Assembly: GCF_015477605.1 (NCBI RefSeq)
Contig: NZ_JADLQX010000002.1
Span: 310,001 to 374,000, forward strand
Length of the DNA: 64,000 nt
Direction of reading: 5' to 3'
Origin: Nocardia amamiensis
GTDB taxonomy: Bacteria > Actinomycetota > Actinomycetes > Mycobacteriales > Mycobacteriaceae
A program made the position numbers and the translations under genes. The notes under the pieces were generated by a model. The model was not told the DNA's origin, made no database searches, and saw nothing but the letters and a program-made list of their open reading frames with translations. Positions within the stretch are counted from its first letter, which is position 1. Each line of letters opens with the position of its first letter. This document shows positions 26,271 to 35,163 of the stretch, piece after piece.

Positions 26271-27161
26271 GTGCCGGATATCGAGTTCACCAAGGGGCAC
26301 GGCACCCAGAACGACTTCGTGGTGCTGCCGGACCCGCATGCCGAGCTGGCGCTGACTCCGGCGCAGGTCGCCGCGCTGTGTGATCGGCAGCGCGGGCTCG
26401 GCGCGGACGGTGTGCTGCGGGTCGCGCGCGCCGGTGCGCTGTACGCCGCGGGTGTGCTCGCGGAGATTCCGGACGGCGTCGGAGCCGAGGACTGGTTCAT
26501 GGACTACCGCAACGCCGACGGGTCGGTCGCCGAGATGTGCGGCAACGGCGTGCGCGTCTTCGCCCATTACCTGGCGGCGTCGGGCCTGGAGACCCGCGAC
26601 AGCTACGTCGTCGGCAGCCGGGCCGGAGCGCGCCCGGTCACCGTGCACGCCGGGGACGCGGTCGACGGCGAGGTCACCGTCGGCATGGGACCGGTGCGCG
26701 AACTGGGCGAATCCACCGCGACCATCGCGGGCTGGGCGCTGTCCGGGATCGGAATCGACGTCGGCAACCCGCACTTGGCCTGCGTCGATCCAGGCATGTC
26801 CGTGGAGGCGCTCGGCAAGCTCGACCTGACCGTGCCGCCCGGCTTCGATCCGGACCTGTTCCCGCACGGGGTGAACGTGGAGATCGTCACCGCGCTGGAC
26901 GACGAGCGCTCGGTCGACATGCGGGTCTATGAGCGCGGCGTCGGCGAAACGCGTTCCTGCGGCACCGGCACCGTCGCCGCGGCCGCCGCGGCGCTGGCCG
27001 CCGACGGTTTCCGGATCGCCGAGGACACCGGGCGGGTGACCGTCCGGGTGCCCGGCGGAGCGCTGACCGTCGGCTTGGAGCGCGGCTCGGCGTGGCTGCG
27101 CGGGCCGTCGGTCCTGGTGGCCAGCGGCCGCCTCGCCGAATCCTGGTGGAACGGCCTGTGA
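26271..27161 (+). CDS. dapF: diaminopimelate epimerase
   Basis: 296 residues from GTG 26271. The two catalytic cysteines lie in the typical motifs MCGNGVR and SCGTGT. The [11 protein letters not shown] start is the conserved N-terminus. DapF converts LL- to meso-diaminopimelate for lysine and peptidoglycan. It follows the methylase by 24 bases and is likely in the same unit. The fold shows the expected pseudo-symmetric halves, and length is normal for the family. Confidence 0.97.
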   Translation: MPDIEFTKGHGTQNDFVVLPDPHAELALTPAQVAALCDRQRGLGADGVLRVARAGALYAAGVLAEIPDGVGAEDWFMDYRNADGSVAEMCGNGVRVFAHYLAASGLETRDSYVVGSRAGARPVTVHAGDAVDGEVTVGMGPVRELGESTATIAGWALSGIGIDVGNPHLACVDPGMSVEALGKLDLTVPPGFDPDLFPHGVNVEIVTALDDERSVDMRVYERGVGETRSCGTGTVAAAAAALAADGFRIAEDTGRVTVRVPGGALTVGLERGSAWLRGPSVLVASGRLAESWWNGL

Positions 27162-27336
27162 GCCGCAGCGCGCTCACACCCCTGCCGGTGGCGCGGTAAC
27201 AGCGTCCCGCCGACCATCTGCGCGGTGCCTGGGCGCGACGGCGGTCGTCCCTGGGGCGCGGTGGTGCCACCGCTGCGCGCGGCCCGCGGATAACCGGGTG
27301 CGTGCTGCGGTGATGTCGTGGCAGCATGGATGGTGT

Positions 27337-28914
27337 ATGAGGAAATCAAAGACGTATGAATTCACCCCGGCGGACGCGGATGATCGCTCCGCCGAGACCT
27401 CCGACGACCTTGCGACCGGTGCGGATGCCGTGACCGGTGACGTCGTCGCCGAGCACGCCGCCCGCATGCGGCGTTCGGGCTGGTCGGCAGATCCGACCGT
27501 GGGTGAGCTCCAGCTCGATGAGCGCAGCTCCCTGCGCCGCGTGGCGGGCCTGTCCACCGAGCTCACCGACATCACCGAGGTCGAGTACCGGCAGCTGCGC
27601 CTGGAACGCGTCGTGCTGGTCGGCGTCTGGACGGCGGGAACCGCCGCGCAGGCGGAGGCGAGCATGGCCGAGCTGGCGGCGCTGGCCGAAACAGCGGGCT
27701 CACAGGTGCTCGAGGCGCTGATCCAGCGCCGTGACCGCCCCGACCCGGCCACCTACATCGGCTCCGGCAAGGCCGACGAGCTGCGCTCCGTGGTGCTGGA
27801 AACCGGCGCCGACACCGTGATCTGCGACGGTGAGCTGACCCCGGCGCAGCTGACCGCGCTGGAGAAGGTCGTCAAGGTGAAGGTGGTCGACCGGACCGCG
27901 CTGATCCTGGACATCTTCGCTCAGCACGCCACCTCCCGCGAGGGCAAGGCGCAGGTCTCGCTGGCCCAGATGGAATACATGCTGCCGCGGCTGCGCGGTT
28001 GGGGCGAGTCCATGTCCCGGCAGGCCGGTGGTCGCGCGGGCAGCAACGGTGGCGTGGGTCTGCGTGGCCCCGGTGAGACCAAGATCGAAACCGATCGTCG
28101 GCGCATCCGCGAGCGGATGGCGAAACTGCGCCGCGAGATCCGGGAGATGAAGACCGCGCGCGACACCATGCGGGCGCGGCGCACCTCCAGCGGCATCCCG
28201 TCGGTGGCGATCGTCGGCTACACCAACGCGGGCAAGTCGAGCCTGATGAACGCCCTCACCGGCTCCGGAGTGCTGGTGCAGGACGCGCTGTTCGCCACCC
28301 TCGACCCGACCACCCGGCGAGCCGAGCTCGACGACGGCCGCGAGGTGGTCTTCACCGACACCGTCGGCTTCGTCCGCCACCTGCCCACCCAGCTGGTCGA
28401 GGCGTTCCGTTCCACGCTGGAGGAGGTGACCGGCGCCGACCTGCTGCTGCACGTGGTGGACGGCTCGGACGCGCTGCCCGCCGAGCAGATCAAGGCCGTG
28501 CGCGAGGTGATCACGGACGTGATCAAGGAATCCGGCACGCCGCCCCCGCCGGAACTGCTGGTGGTCAACAAGACCGACGCAACCTCACCCACTGATCTCA
28601 CCCACCTGCGCGCGCTGTTGCCGGACGCCTCGTTCGTCTCCGTGCACCGCGGGCTGGGCATCGACGCGCTGCGCGAGCGGCTCGCCGAGATGCTCGGCGG
28701 TCTGGACGTGGAGATCAGTGTGCTGCTGCCGTACACGCGCGGCGACCTGCTGGCCCGCATCCACGCCGATGGCCGCATCCTGAGTTCCGACCACGAGGAG
28801 GGCGGCACGCGGGTTCGCGCGCGCGTCCCGCACGCACTCGCCGCCGCGGTGTCCGAGTACGCGCATGCGGGCACGGGCGGTGCGCATGGGGACGGCGAGC
28901 ACGTCTCCGCGTAG
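27337..28914 (+). CDS. hflX: ribosome-associated GTPase HflX
   Basis: 525 residues from ATG 27337. N-terminal HflX domain (LIQRRDRPDPATYIGSGKADEL, ICDGELTPAQLTALEKV), a GETKIETDRRRIRERM linker, then the G domain: P-loop VGYTNAGKSSLMNAL, G3 DTVGF and G4 NKTD. HflX binds 50S or 70S ribosomes and splits stalled ribosomes. The start at 27298 would add a Cys/Trp-rich leader before the predicted ATG and was not chosen. About 35 extra N-terminal residues are acidic and low complexity. Confidence 0.95.
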   Translation: MRKSKTYEFTPADADDRSAETSDDLATGADAVTGDVVAEHAARMRRSGWSADPTVGELQLDERSSLRRVAGLSTELTDITEVEYRQLRLERVVLVGVWTAGTAAQAEASMAELAALAETAGSQVLEALIQRRDRPDPATYIGSGKADELRSVVLETGADTVICDGELTPAQLTALEKVVKVKVVDRTALILDIFAQHATSREGKAQVSLAQMEYMLPRLRGWGESMSRQAGGRAGSNGGVGLRGPGETKIETDRRRIRERMAKLRREIREMKTARDTMRARRTSSGIPSVAIVGYTNAGKSSLMNALTGSGVLVQDALFATLDPTTRRAELDDGREVVFTDTVGFVRHLPTQLVEAFRSTLEEVTGADLLLHVVDGSDALPAEQIKAVREVITDVIKESGTPPPPELLVVNKTDATSPTDLTHLRALLPDASFVSVHRGLGIDALRERLAEMLGGLDVEISVLLPYTRGDLLARIHADGRILSSDHEEGGTRVRARVPHALAAAVSEYAHAGTGGAHGDGEHVSA

Positions 28915-29251
28915 ACGTGTGGGTCCGGTGGTGTCGTTCGCTCGCTTCGAAGACGCCGGTGCGCCGATCGCGAGACGGACTCCGCCAGGGGCGGCGCGCT
29001 GCGCACGCCAGCGGTGTCGGGGTCGAGCGCCGATCGGTGACTTCCGCTGTCGTGTGGGCGTATTCACATCGAACCAGGACCCTGCGGCTGGCCGACCCGC
29101 GATGACGTGCGAATTCGTCGTGCGCTCCCCGGTGCGACCGGTGCGCCGGTCGATCGGCAACACCGGGCGTGTCGCGGCGTGACGCGCACATTCGATGCGA
29201 CGCAGTCTATTTCGTTACGCTATCGTCAGCGAATCGACATCAGGAGGGTTC
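28915..29251. other. intergenic region, no gene seen
   Basis: 337 bases between hflX and the acyltransferase. The frame at 28865-29182 is Arg-rich and overlaps hflX, as shadow frames do, so I did not call it. The last 60 bases become AT-richer, including a run ATTTCGTTACGCTATCG near 29208-29226 that may be part of a promoter. Confidence 0.45.
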
Positions 29252-30148
29252 ATGTCGGACGCCCGCTCCGGTTCCGGTACCAGCCGATCCGGCGCCGTGG
29301 ACAGCGCTGATCCGGTGCTCAGCGACGGTGCGCCGCTGTCGGTTTCGCTGACCGACACCGATCTGCGGTTTATCGACACCCTGCTCGCGCCACTGCGTGC
29401 GTGGACCAGCCCGCGCTTCTACGGTTTGGAGAACATTCCCGCCGAGGGGCCGGTGCTGCTGGTCGGCAACCACAACCTGCTGGGTGGCATCGACGCCCCG
29501 TTGTTGCTACCCGAGGTGCTGCGCCGCCGCGGCCGCCTGATCCGCGGTCTCGCCGAGAACGTGCTGATCAACGTCCCCGGCGTGCGTCACCTGCTGCACC
29601 ACTTCGGCTCGGTGCGCGGGACGAGGTCCAACTGCCTGACCCTGCTCGCCCGGGGCGAGGCAGTCATGGTCTTCCCCGGCGGCGGTCGCGAGGCGGTACG
29701 CCGCAAGAACGAGAAGTACATGCTGAAGTGGGAGGGACGAAGCGGCTTCGCGCACATGGCGATCGAGGCGGGCGCCCCGATCGTGCCGGTCGCGATGATC
29801 GGCGTCGACGACGCCTACGACATCGTGGTCGACGGCGACCATCCGCTCCTGCGCCCGCTGCGCTGGACCGTGGAGGCACTCGGGCTCAGCCGCGAGCTCA
29901 CCCCTCCGCTGATCCGCGGTGTCGGACCCACCGTCATTCCGCGGCCCGAGCGTTTCTACTTCTCCGCAGGCGCGCCGATCGACCCTGCGCCCTGGCGCGG
30001 TTCACGCGACAAGCACACGGCTGCAACGGAATTCCGCGACGTCGTGCGTAAGGCACTGGAGGAGGAACTGAAGTTCCTCTTCGCCGAACGGGAGCGCGAC
30101 CAAGGGCGCACCCTGGTGGGCCGTGTGCGTGGTTGGCTGAAACGCTGA
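29252..30148 (+). CDS. lysophospholipid acyltransferase family protein
   Basis: 298 residues from ATG 29252 with AGGAGG ribosome-binding site. It has the acyltransferase signature VGNHNLLGGIDAPLLLPEV, where His and Asp are separated by six residues rather than four, and the downstream FPGGGREAVRRKNEKYMLKW motif, typical of the diacylglycerol-acyltransferase-like branch. The C-terminus is basic (VRGWLKR). It probably acylates lipid at the inner membrane face; triacylglycerol or phospholipid synthesis are both possible. Stands alone between hflX and a small gene. Confidence 0.85.
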   Translation: MSDARSGSGTSRSGAVDSADPVLSDGAPLSVSLTDTDLRFIDTLLAPLRAWTSPRFYGLENIPAEGPVLLVGNHNLLGGIDAPLLLPEVLRRRGRLIRGLAENVLINVPGVRHLLHHFGSVRGTRSNCLTLLARGEAVMVFPGGGREAVRRKNEKYMLKWEGRSGFAHMAIEAGAPIVPVAMIGVDDAYDIVVDGDHPLLRPLRWTVEALGLSRELTPPLIRGVGPTVIPRPERFYFSAGAPIDPAPWRGSRDKHTAATEFRDVVRKALEEELKFLFAERERDQGRTLVGRVRGWLKR

Positions 30149-30350
30149 CGGCTCCCGCGCTTTTCGGAATCCGTAGCGTGGTGGTCGAGGGTGCGCCCCG
30201 GTGCTTTCCTCCGATCGCCGGTTAGGGCCCTGTCGAATATGTCCTGGACGATCACGGTCTAGCCGCCAGCGATTTGGTAGATCGTGGAAGACACGATGCG
30301 CGCTCGAGCCGATTTCAGGGGAGTCCTCTCCGTCCTTCAGGATGGTGTCC

Positions 30351-30653
30351 ATGGTCGGTGAACCCCTGTGCGTGTCCCTCGACGAGCTGCGCCGAGCGAT
30401 CGATGTGCTGCTGGATCATGTCGAGGCGGCTACGGCCGGCGAGACGGTTGCTTTGGATAAAGACTACTTTTGGTCCATCCCGCCGGGCGAGCTCTACGAC
30501 GTGTACAACAAGCCAGCCGACCTGACGATCGGTCAGCTCTCCGAGTGCTGGCAGCATCTGAAGGATCTGCTCGCCGATTCGGATGGAGCGCTGGGATACC
30601 ACCTGGTGTGGCTGGCCGACATCCTCCGGGCAATGGGCCACGAAATCTCCTGA
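30351..30653 (+). CDS. hypothetical protein, 100 residues
   Basis: Chosen start ATG 30351 with AGGA at 30339-30342. The protein is acidic and soluble: VGEPLCVSLDELRRAIDVLLDHVEAATAGETVALDKDYFWSIPPGELYDVYN..., ending with a helix ADSDGALGYHLVWLADILRAMGHEIS. I recognise the look of a conserved actinobacterial family but cannot name it. An immunity- or antitoxin-like role is conceivable from size, but no toxin gene is adjacent. Confidence 0.7.
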   Translation: MVGEPLCVSLDELRRAIDVLLDHVEAATAGETVALDKDYFWSIPPGELYDVYNKPADLTIGQLSECWQHLKDLLADSDGALGYHLVWLADILRAMGHEIS

Positions 30654-30942
30654 AAGCGGCCAGCAACCCGACAACGCGTCCGCCACGGTTCTTCTCCCGT
30701 CCGAGCCGAGCGAGGATCGAGCATGCCCGTTCGGGGCCCAGGGGGGCCGTGACCGCGCCGTAGGTCCGCGGGTCGAACCCGCCGTTTGCCGAGAATCTCA
30801 TCAGTCGCTCCGAGGCCGCGCCGCCGGTCCAGGTGAGACCGCTGTCCAGGCCCAGAAGTAAACAGCGATTCTCGTTCCGGGTACCGTATGAGGCAACGAC
30901 TGGTCGGTGTGGACCGGCCGGTGTGGTCACTAGGAGGTTGGC

Positions 30943-32088
30943 GTGGAGCGCACACTGTTCGAACCCGAACATGAGCTGTTCCGGGAGTCGTTCCGCAAGT
31001 TTCTCGATCAGCACGTCGCGCCGAACCACGCGCAGTGGGAAGAGCAGGGGATCGTCGACCGGGAGGTCTGGCTCGAGGCCGGTAAGCAGGGCTTTCTCGG
31101 CATGGCCATGCCGGAGCAGTACGGCGGCGGCGGGGTGCAGGATTTCCGCTACAACGCCATCGTGGCCGAGGAGTCGGTGCGCGGGCAGTACTCCGGTCTC
31201 GGCTTCGCGCTGCACAACGATGTGATCGCCCCTTATCTGCTGGAGCTGGCCACCGACGAGCAGAAGCAGCGCTGGTTGCCCGGCTTTTGTTCCGGTGAGA
31301 TCATCACCGCGATCGCGATGACCGAGCCCGGCACGGGTTCGGACCTGCAGGGCATCAAGACCCGCGCGGTGCGCGACGGCGACGACTGGATCCTCAACGG
31401 CGCCAAGACCTTCATCACCAACGGCATCAACTCCGACATCGTGATCGTGGTCGCCCAGACCGACCCGGACAAGGGCGCGATGGGCTTCAGTCTGTTCGTG
31501 GTGGAGCGCGGCATGCACGGCTTCGAGCGCGGCCGAAACCTGGACAAGCTCGGCCTCAAGGCTCAGGACACCGCCGAGCTGAGCTTCACCGACGTGCGCG
31601 TGCCCGGCGCGAACCTGCTCGGCACCGAGGGGATGGGTTTCCTGCACCTCATGCACAACCTGCCGCAGGAGCGTCTGTCGATCGCCGTCATGGCGGCCGC
31701 GGCCATGGAATCCTGCCTCGACATGACCATCCAGTACGTCCGCGATCGCAAGGCGTTCGGCAAGCCCATCGGCGCCCAGCAGAACACCCGCTTCGTGCTC
31801 GCCGAACTGGCCACCAAGACCACCGCGGTACGGCTGATGGTGGACAAGTTCATCGAACTGCTCAACGAGGGCAAGCTCACCGCCGAGGACGCCGCCATGG
31901 CCAAGTGGTGGACCACCGAAGAACAGCTCGACCTGATCAACCGCTGCCTGCAACTGCACGGCGGCTACGGCTACATGAAGGAATACCCGATCGCCAAGGC
32001 CTACATGGACGCCCGCGTCCAGACCATCTACGGCGGCACCACCGAGATCATGAAGGAAATCATCGGTCGCAGTTTGAAACTGTCCTGA
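30943..32088 (+). CDS. fadE20: acyl-CoA dehydrogenase (FadE20-like)
   Basis: 381 residues from GTG 30943, preceded by AGGAGG. Typical FAD-binding motifs: ITAIAMTEPGTGSDLQGI, ITNGINSDIVIVVAQTD, and the catalytic-base region LQLHGGYGYMKEYPIAKAYMDAR with GGTTEIMKEII. It oxidises acyl-CoA to enoyl-CoA in fatty-acid degradation. Rv2724c (fadE20) has the same position after hflX in M. tuberculosis; the gene symbol is given on that synteny. It is a separate unit; the 289 bases before it contain no clear gene. Confidence 0.9.
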   Translation: MERTLFEPEHELFRESFRKFLDQHVAPNHAQWEEQGIVDREVWLEAGKQGFLGMAMPEQYGGGGVQDFRYNAIVAEESVRGQYSGLGFALHNDVIAPYLLELATDEQKQRWLPGFCSGEIITAIAMTEPGTGSDLQGIKTRAVRDGDDWILNGAKTFITNGINSDIVIVVAQTDPDKGAMGFSLFVVERGMHGFERGRNLDKLGLKAQDTAELSFTDVRVPGANLLGTEGMGFLHLMHNLPQERLSIAVMAAAAMESCLDMTIQYVRDRKAFGKPIGAQQNTRFVLAELATKTTAVRLMVDKFIELLNEGKLTAEDAAMAKWWTTEEQLDLINRCLQLHGGYGYMKEYPIAKAYMDARVQTIYGGTTEIMKEIIGRSLKLS

Positions 32089-32113
32089 CAGAGGCGGTTT
32101 CTCACAAGGCCCC

Positions 32114-32133
32114 GCCGGTGGGCGGCCACCGGC
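32114..32133 (+). terminator. terminator-like hairpin after fadE20
   Basis: GCCGGTG-GGCGGC-CACCGGC: a 7-base stem beginning about 25 bases after the fadE20 stop, with no T-run. Plausible stop signal for fadE20. Confidence 0.55.
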
Positions 32134-32649
32134 GCCGGGCCCCACGTGCTCGGCTGCTACGGCCTCGGTCCCGACATTGCATCAGCGCTGATCTTCACCT
32201 CCAGTGACGACCATTCTGCTGGCGCTTGCCCGTTCAGCCGCCGTGCGCGCGACCGCTGGCCCGCCGTGCACCGATGGAGCGATCGCGCATAGGCCGGTCT
32301 CGTAGTGGCCGGGATGGTCGCGGCGATGGCGTACTGCTGCGCACCTGTGGTTTCTGGCCATGCCGATGCTGTTCCGCGCGTACTGGGTGATCCGGCGTCC
32401 GGTTCAACCCTCGGCAAGGCTTCCCAGGGCGCCGCGTTGACCGGCGGGCATCGATGCTGAGCCTCGGCCTGTTCTTCACCACCCCAACCCGCTGGAACTG
32501 CATCGACGAGCCGGTCCGAGGCAACTGCGTCGGCGGCGTTCGGGCGTCCAGCGTCGGCCGATACCCCCACATCGAGGATATTCAGGCTGCCCGGATCGCA
32601 GACCGAGCCGGGCGGGTTACTGGCTCTAGGCTGTGGTTTCGGTGGCAGC
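32134..32649. other. intergenic region, no supported gene
   Basis: About 515 bases after fadE20. Several overlapping frames exist on both strands (for example minus 32570-32157 and plus 32454-32966), all with shadow-like composition, no good ribosome-binding sites and no recognisable domain. It could be a decayed gene or mobile-element remnant, but I cannot show that. Confidence 0.4.
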
Positions 32650-33303
32650 TTATCCGCGTTCCGCGTGGGTGTTTTCCAATGCTGCTGCGGTCCGGGCGAT
32701 TTCCTCGGCTTCGCTGGGTGCTACGCCTAGTGCGATCAGGCAGGCGCGGGCTGCGGCCACTTCGGGTTCGGGTTCGGTCCAGGTCTCGTCGTTGCGTGCC
32801 TCGAGCAGGGCGAGAACGAGTCCGGCAAGGGCGCGGGAGATCACCTCGGCGGGGAGGTGGCTGGAGTACACGCCGAGTTGCTGGCCGTGGCGGAACATCG
32901 CGGTGCCGTGGTCGTGCACGGGTGCGAGCCGTTGGTCGATCCGCGCGTCCAGGTTGGTTTCGGTGAGTTTGAGCAGCAGGCGGTATTTGTCGCCGACTCG
33001 CCAGAGGGCGATCGTGCACCGGGCCGAGGTGACCGCGACCGGCTCGTCGGGGTCGAGTGGGCGGAGGGTGTGGGCGATGTCCTCCGAGGCCAGGTCGAGG
33101 ATGCCGTCTATCAATGCCTCGCGGGTGGGGAAGTGGCCGTAGAGGGTGCGGCGCACAACGCCGGCCGCGGCGGCGATCTCCTCCATGCTGGCGGAAGGAT
33201 TACGCGCCAGCTCACTGGCCGCGACGTCGAGAATTCGCCGCCGATTGGCTTGTGCCCGGCTGCCCGGTGTCGCGGATGAAGTCATGGTTCTGATCGCTGG
33301 CAT
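32650..33303 (-). CDS. TetR/AcrR family repressor
   Basis: 217 residues on the minus strand from ATG 33303, preceded by AAAGGA with six-base spacing. N-terminal helix-turn-helix (ILDVAASELARNPSASMEEIAAAAGVVRRTLYGHFPTREALIDGIL, residues about 24-68) and a ligand-binding C-terminal half that includes EVISRALAGLVLALLEARND. It is divergent from an MFS pump, with three palindromic sites between, so it very probably represses the pump and itself and releases DNA on binding the pump substrate. ATG 33285 is a possible second start. Confidence 0.9.
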   Translation of the reverse strand: MPAIRTMTSSATPGSRAQANRRRILDVAASELARNPSASMEEIAAAAGVVRRTLYGHFPTREALIDGILDLASEDIAHTLRPLDPDEPVAVTSARCTIALWRVGDKYRLLLKLTETNLDARIDQRLAPVHDHGTAMFRHGQQLGVYSSHLPAEVISRALAGLVLALLEARNDETWTEPEPEVAAARACLIALGVAPSEAEEIARTAAALENTHAERG

Positions 33304-33334
33304 GTGAGTCCTTTCACGTTCCAGCCTCGCACAG

Positions 33335-33352
33335 TTGCACGCTGCTGTGCAA
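33335..33352. promoter_or_regulatory. TetR operator 1
   Basis: TTGCAC-GCTGCT-GTGCAA, a perfect 6+6 inverted repeat with a 6-base spacer. The first of three near-identical sites between the TetR and MFS genes. Confidence 0.8.
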
Positions 33353-33362
33353 ATTCTATAGA

Positions 33363-33380
33363 TTGCACAACAACGTGCAA
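33363..33380. promoter_or_regulatory. TetR operator 2
   Basis: TTGCAC-AACAAC-GTGCAA, identical arms to operator 1, beginning 28 bases after it. It immediately abuts operator 3. Confidence 0.8.
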
Positions 33381-33398
33381 TTGCACATGGATGTGCAT
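33381..33398. promoter_or_regulatory. TetR operator 3
   Basis: TTGCAC-ATGGAT-GTGCAT, one mismatch in the second arm. It ends 19 bases before the GTG of the MFS gene, so bound repressor would cover the start of the transcript or the ribosome-binding-site region. Confidence 0.75.
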
Positions 33399-33417
33399 CT
33401 TAGTGAGAGGACTGAAC

Positions 33418-35007
33418 GTGGCTCTGCTAGTCACCACACCGGTGGAACCGGGCACCATCTATGGCCGACGCTGGGCCGCGCTCGCGGTCCTGTGCCTGAG
33501 CCTGCTGATCGGCGTCATGGCCAATACGTCGCTGATCGTCGCCGCCCCCGATATGACCGTCGATCTGGGCTTGTCCAGCCAGGACCTGCAGTGGATCATC
33601 GACGCCTACACCATTCCCTACGCCGCGCTGATGCTGCTCATGGGCGCGATCGGCGACAAGTACAGCCGCCGCGGCATGCTGCTGCTGGGTCTCGCCGTTT
33701 TCGCGAGCGGCGCGGTGCTGGGTTCGATCGTCGACAGCGCCGACTGGGTGATCGCCGCCCGCGCGATCATGGGCACCGCGGCCGCGATGATCATGCCCGC
33801 GACGCTGTCCCTGTTGGTGGCAACGTTCCCGAAACGGGAGCGCGCCACCGCTATTACGATCTGGACGGCGACCACCGGCCTGGCCATCGCCGTCGGCCCG
33901 CTGGTGGCGGGCTGGCTGCTCCAGGACAACGGTTGGGCGTCGACCTTCCTGATCAACGTTCCCATCGCGGTCGTTTCGATCGGCGCGGCGCTGGTGCTGG
34001 TCCCGCCGTCGAAGGCGGACACGACACAGCGGCTGGATCTCACCGGCGGCGCACTGTCCGTGGTCGCTGTCGCAGCGCTCGTCTACATGATCATCGAAGG
34101 CCCCCGCAACGGCTGGCACACCTCCGCGGTGATTGCGGGCATCCTGGCCGCTCTCGCCACCGCCGGGTTCATCGCCTGGGAACTGCGCCACCCCAACCCC
34201 ATGCTCGACATCCGCAAGTTCCGGGATCGCGCGTTCGCGGGCGCGAATCTCGCTGTGCTGCTGTTCTTCCTGGCCGCGTTCGGTTCGATCTACTACATCA
34301 CCCAGCATCTGCAGTTCGTGCTCGAATACGACCCACTGGCCACCGGTGTGCGGCTGTTGCCGCTGGCGGGCGCGGTCTTCGTCGGCTCGGCGATCACCGG
34401 TGTGCTGACCCCGCGGCTCGGACTGCGGACCATGGTCGTGGCGGGCATGGCCGTCGGCACCCTCGCGCTGGTGATCCTGACCCAGGTCGACGCCCAATCC
34501 GGCTACGGGGCGTTCGTCTGGCCGCTGATCCTGCTGGGCCTCGCGATCGGCCTCAGCGTCTCTCCCGCCACCGACACCATCATGGATGCCTTCCCGGAGC
34601 GGCTGCTCGGCGTGGGCGGCGCGGTCAACGACACGTCCGTGGAGCTGGGCGGCACGCTGGGCATCGCCATCCTGGGCTCGCTGCTCGGCACCGCCTACAC
34701 CGATGAGATCGCTCCCCTCGTCGACGGCCGACTGCCCGCCGAGGCGGCCGACGTCGCTCAGGATTCCATCGGCGGCGCGCTCATCGTGGCCCAGCGGATC
34801 GGCGAAGCCGGGATGCGTGAACAGGCCGCGCAACTCATCTCCGCCGCGGATGCCGCCTTCGCCCACGCGGTATCGCACACCAGCCTGATCGCAGCGATCG
34901 TGCTGGCGGTCGGCACCGCCGCCGTCGCCGCCCTGCTCCCGGCGCGGCGCAAGCCCACCCCCGCTCCTGCGCCGAGCACTACCGAGGAGGTCGTGATGGT
35001 CGGCTGA
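33418..35007 (+). CDS. MFS drug efflux transporter, DHA2 (14-TM) type
   Basis: 529 residues from GTG 33418, with AGAGG 7 bases upstream. Hydrophobic spans begin at WAALAVLCLSLLIGVMANTSLIVAAPDM (motif D1 position, but NTSLIVAAP rather than DTTIVNVALP) and motif A is GAIGDKYSRRGMLLLGL. About 14 spans follow, and the end has a Pro-rich tail. It is like the MmyJ/LfrA/SmvA group of proton-driven drug pumps. Regulated by the divergent TetR gene. The frame starting 33304 reads through the operators and was rejected. Confidence 0.9.
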   Translation: MALLVTTPVEPGTIYGRRWAALAVLCLSLLIGVMANTSLIVAAPDMTVDLGLSSQDLQWIIDAYTIPYAALMLLMGAIGDKYSRRGMLLLGLAVFASGAVLGSIVDSADWVIAARAIMGTAAAMIMPATLSLLVATFPKRERATAITIWTATTGLAIAVGPLVAGWLLQDNGWASTFLINVPIAVVSIGAALVLVPPSKADTTQRLDLTGGALSVVAVAALVYMIIEGPRNGWHTSAVIAGILAALATAGFIAWELRHPNPMLDIRKFRDRAFAGANLAVLLFFLAAFGSIYYITQHLQFVLEYDPLATGVRLLPLAGAVFVGSAITGVLTPRLGLRTMVVAGMAVGTLALVILTQVDAQSGYGAFVWPLILLGLAIGLSVSPATDTIMDAFPERLLGVGGAVNDTSVELGGTLGIAILGSLLGTAYTDEIAPLVDGRLPAEAADVAQDSIGGALIVAQRIGEAGMREQAAQLISAADAAFAHAVSHTSLIAAIVLAVGTAAVAALLPARRKPTPAPAPSTTEEVVMVG

Positions 35008-35163
35008 CGATATCGACAGAGTCCGCCGACCAGCATGGCGCCGAGGCCGATGACCTGGAAGTTTTGAGCAGCTGTGAACCTCGCGTCTCGTGAAACCGGG
35101 CCACCATGGACCGGGTCGCGGTAATCCCCGACTCCTTCGGTGAGGAATGACCGTGAGCAGGAC

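Noticed and set aside
28865..29182. 105-codon plus-strand frame after hflX
   Set aside because: Arg-rich, starts inside hflX, no ribosome-binding site, no similarity to a known fold.
32157..32570. Transposase remnant
   Set aside because: I looked for IS701-, IS4- and IS5-like C-terminal patterns and terminal repeats and could not support any.
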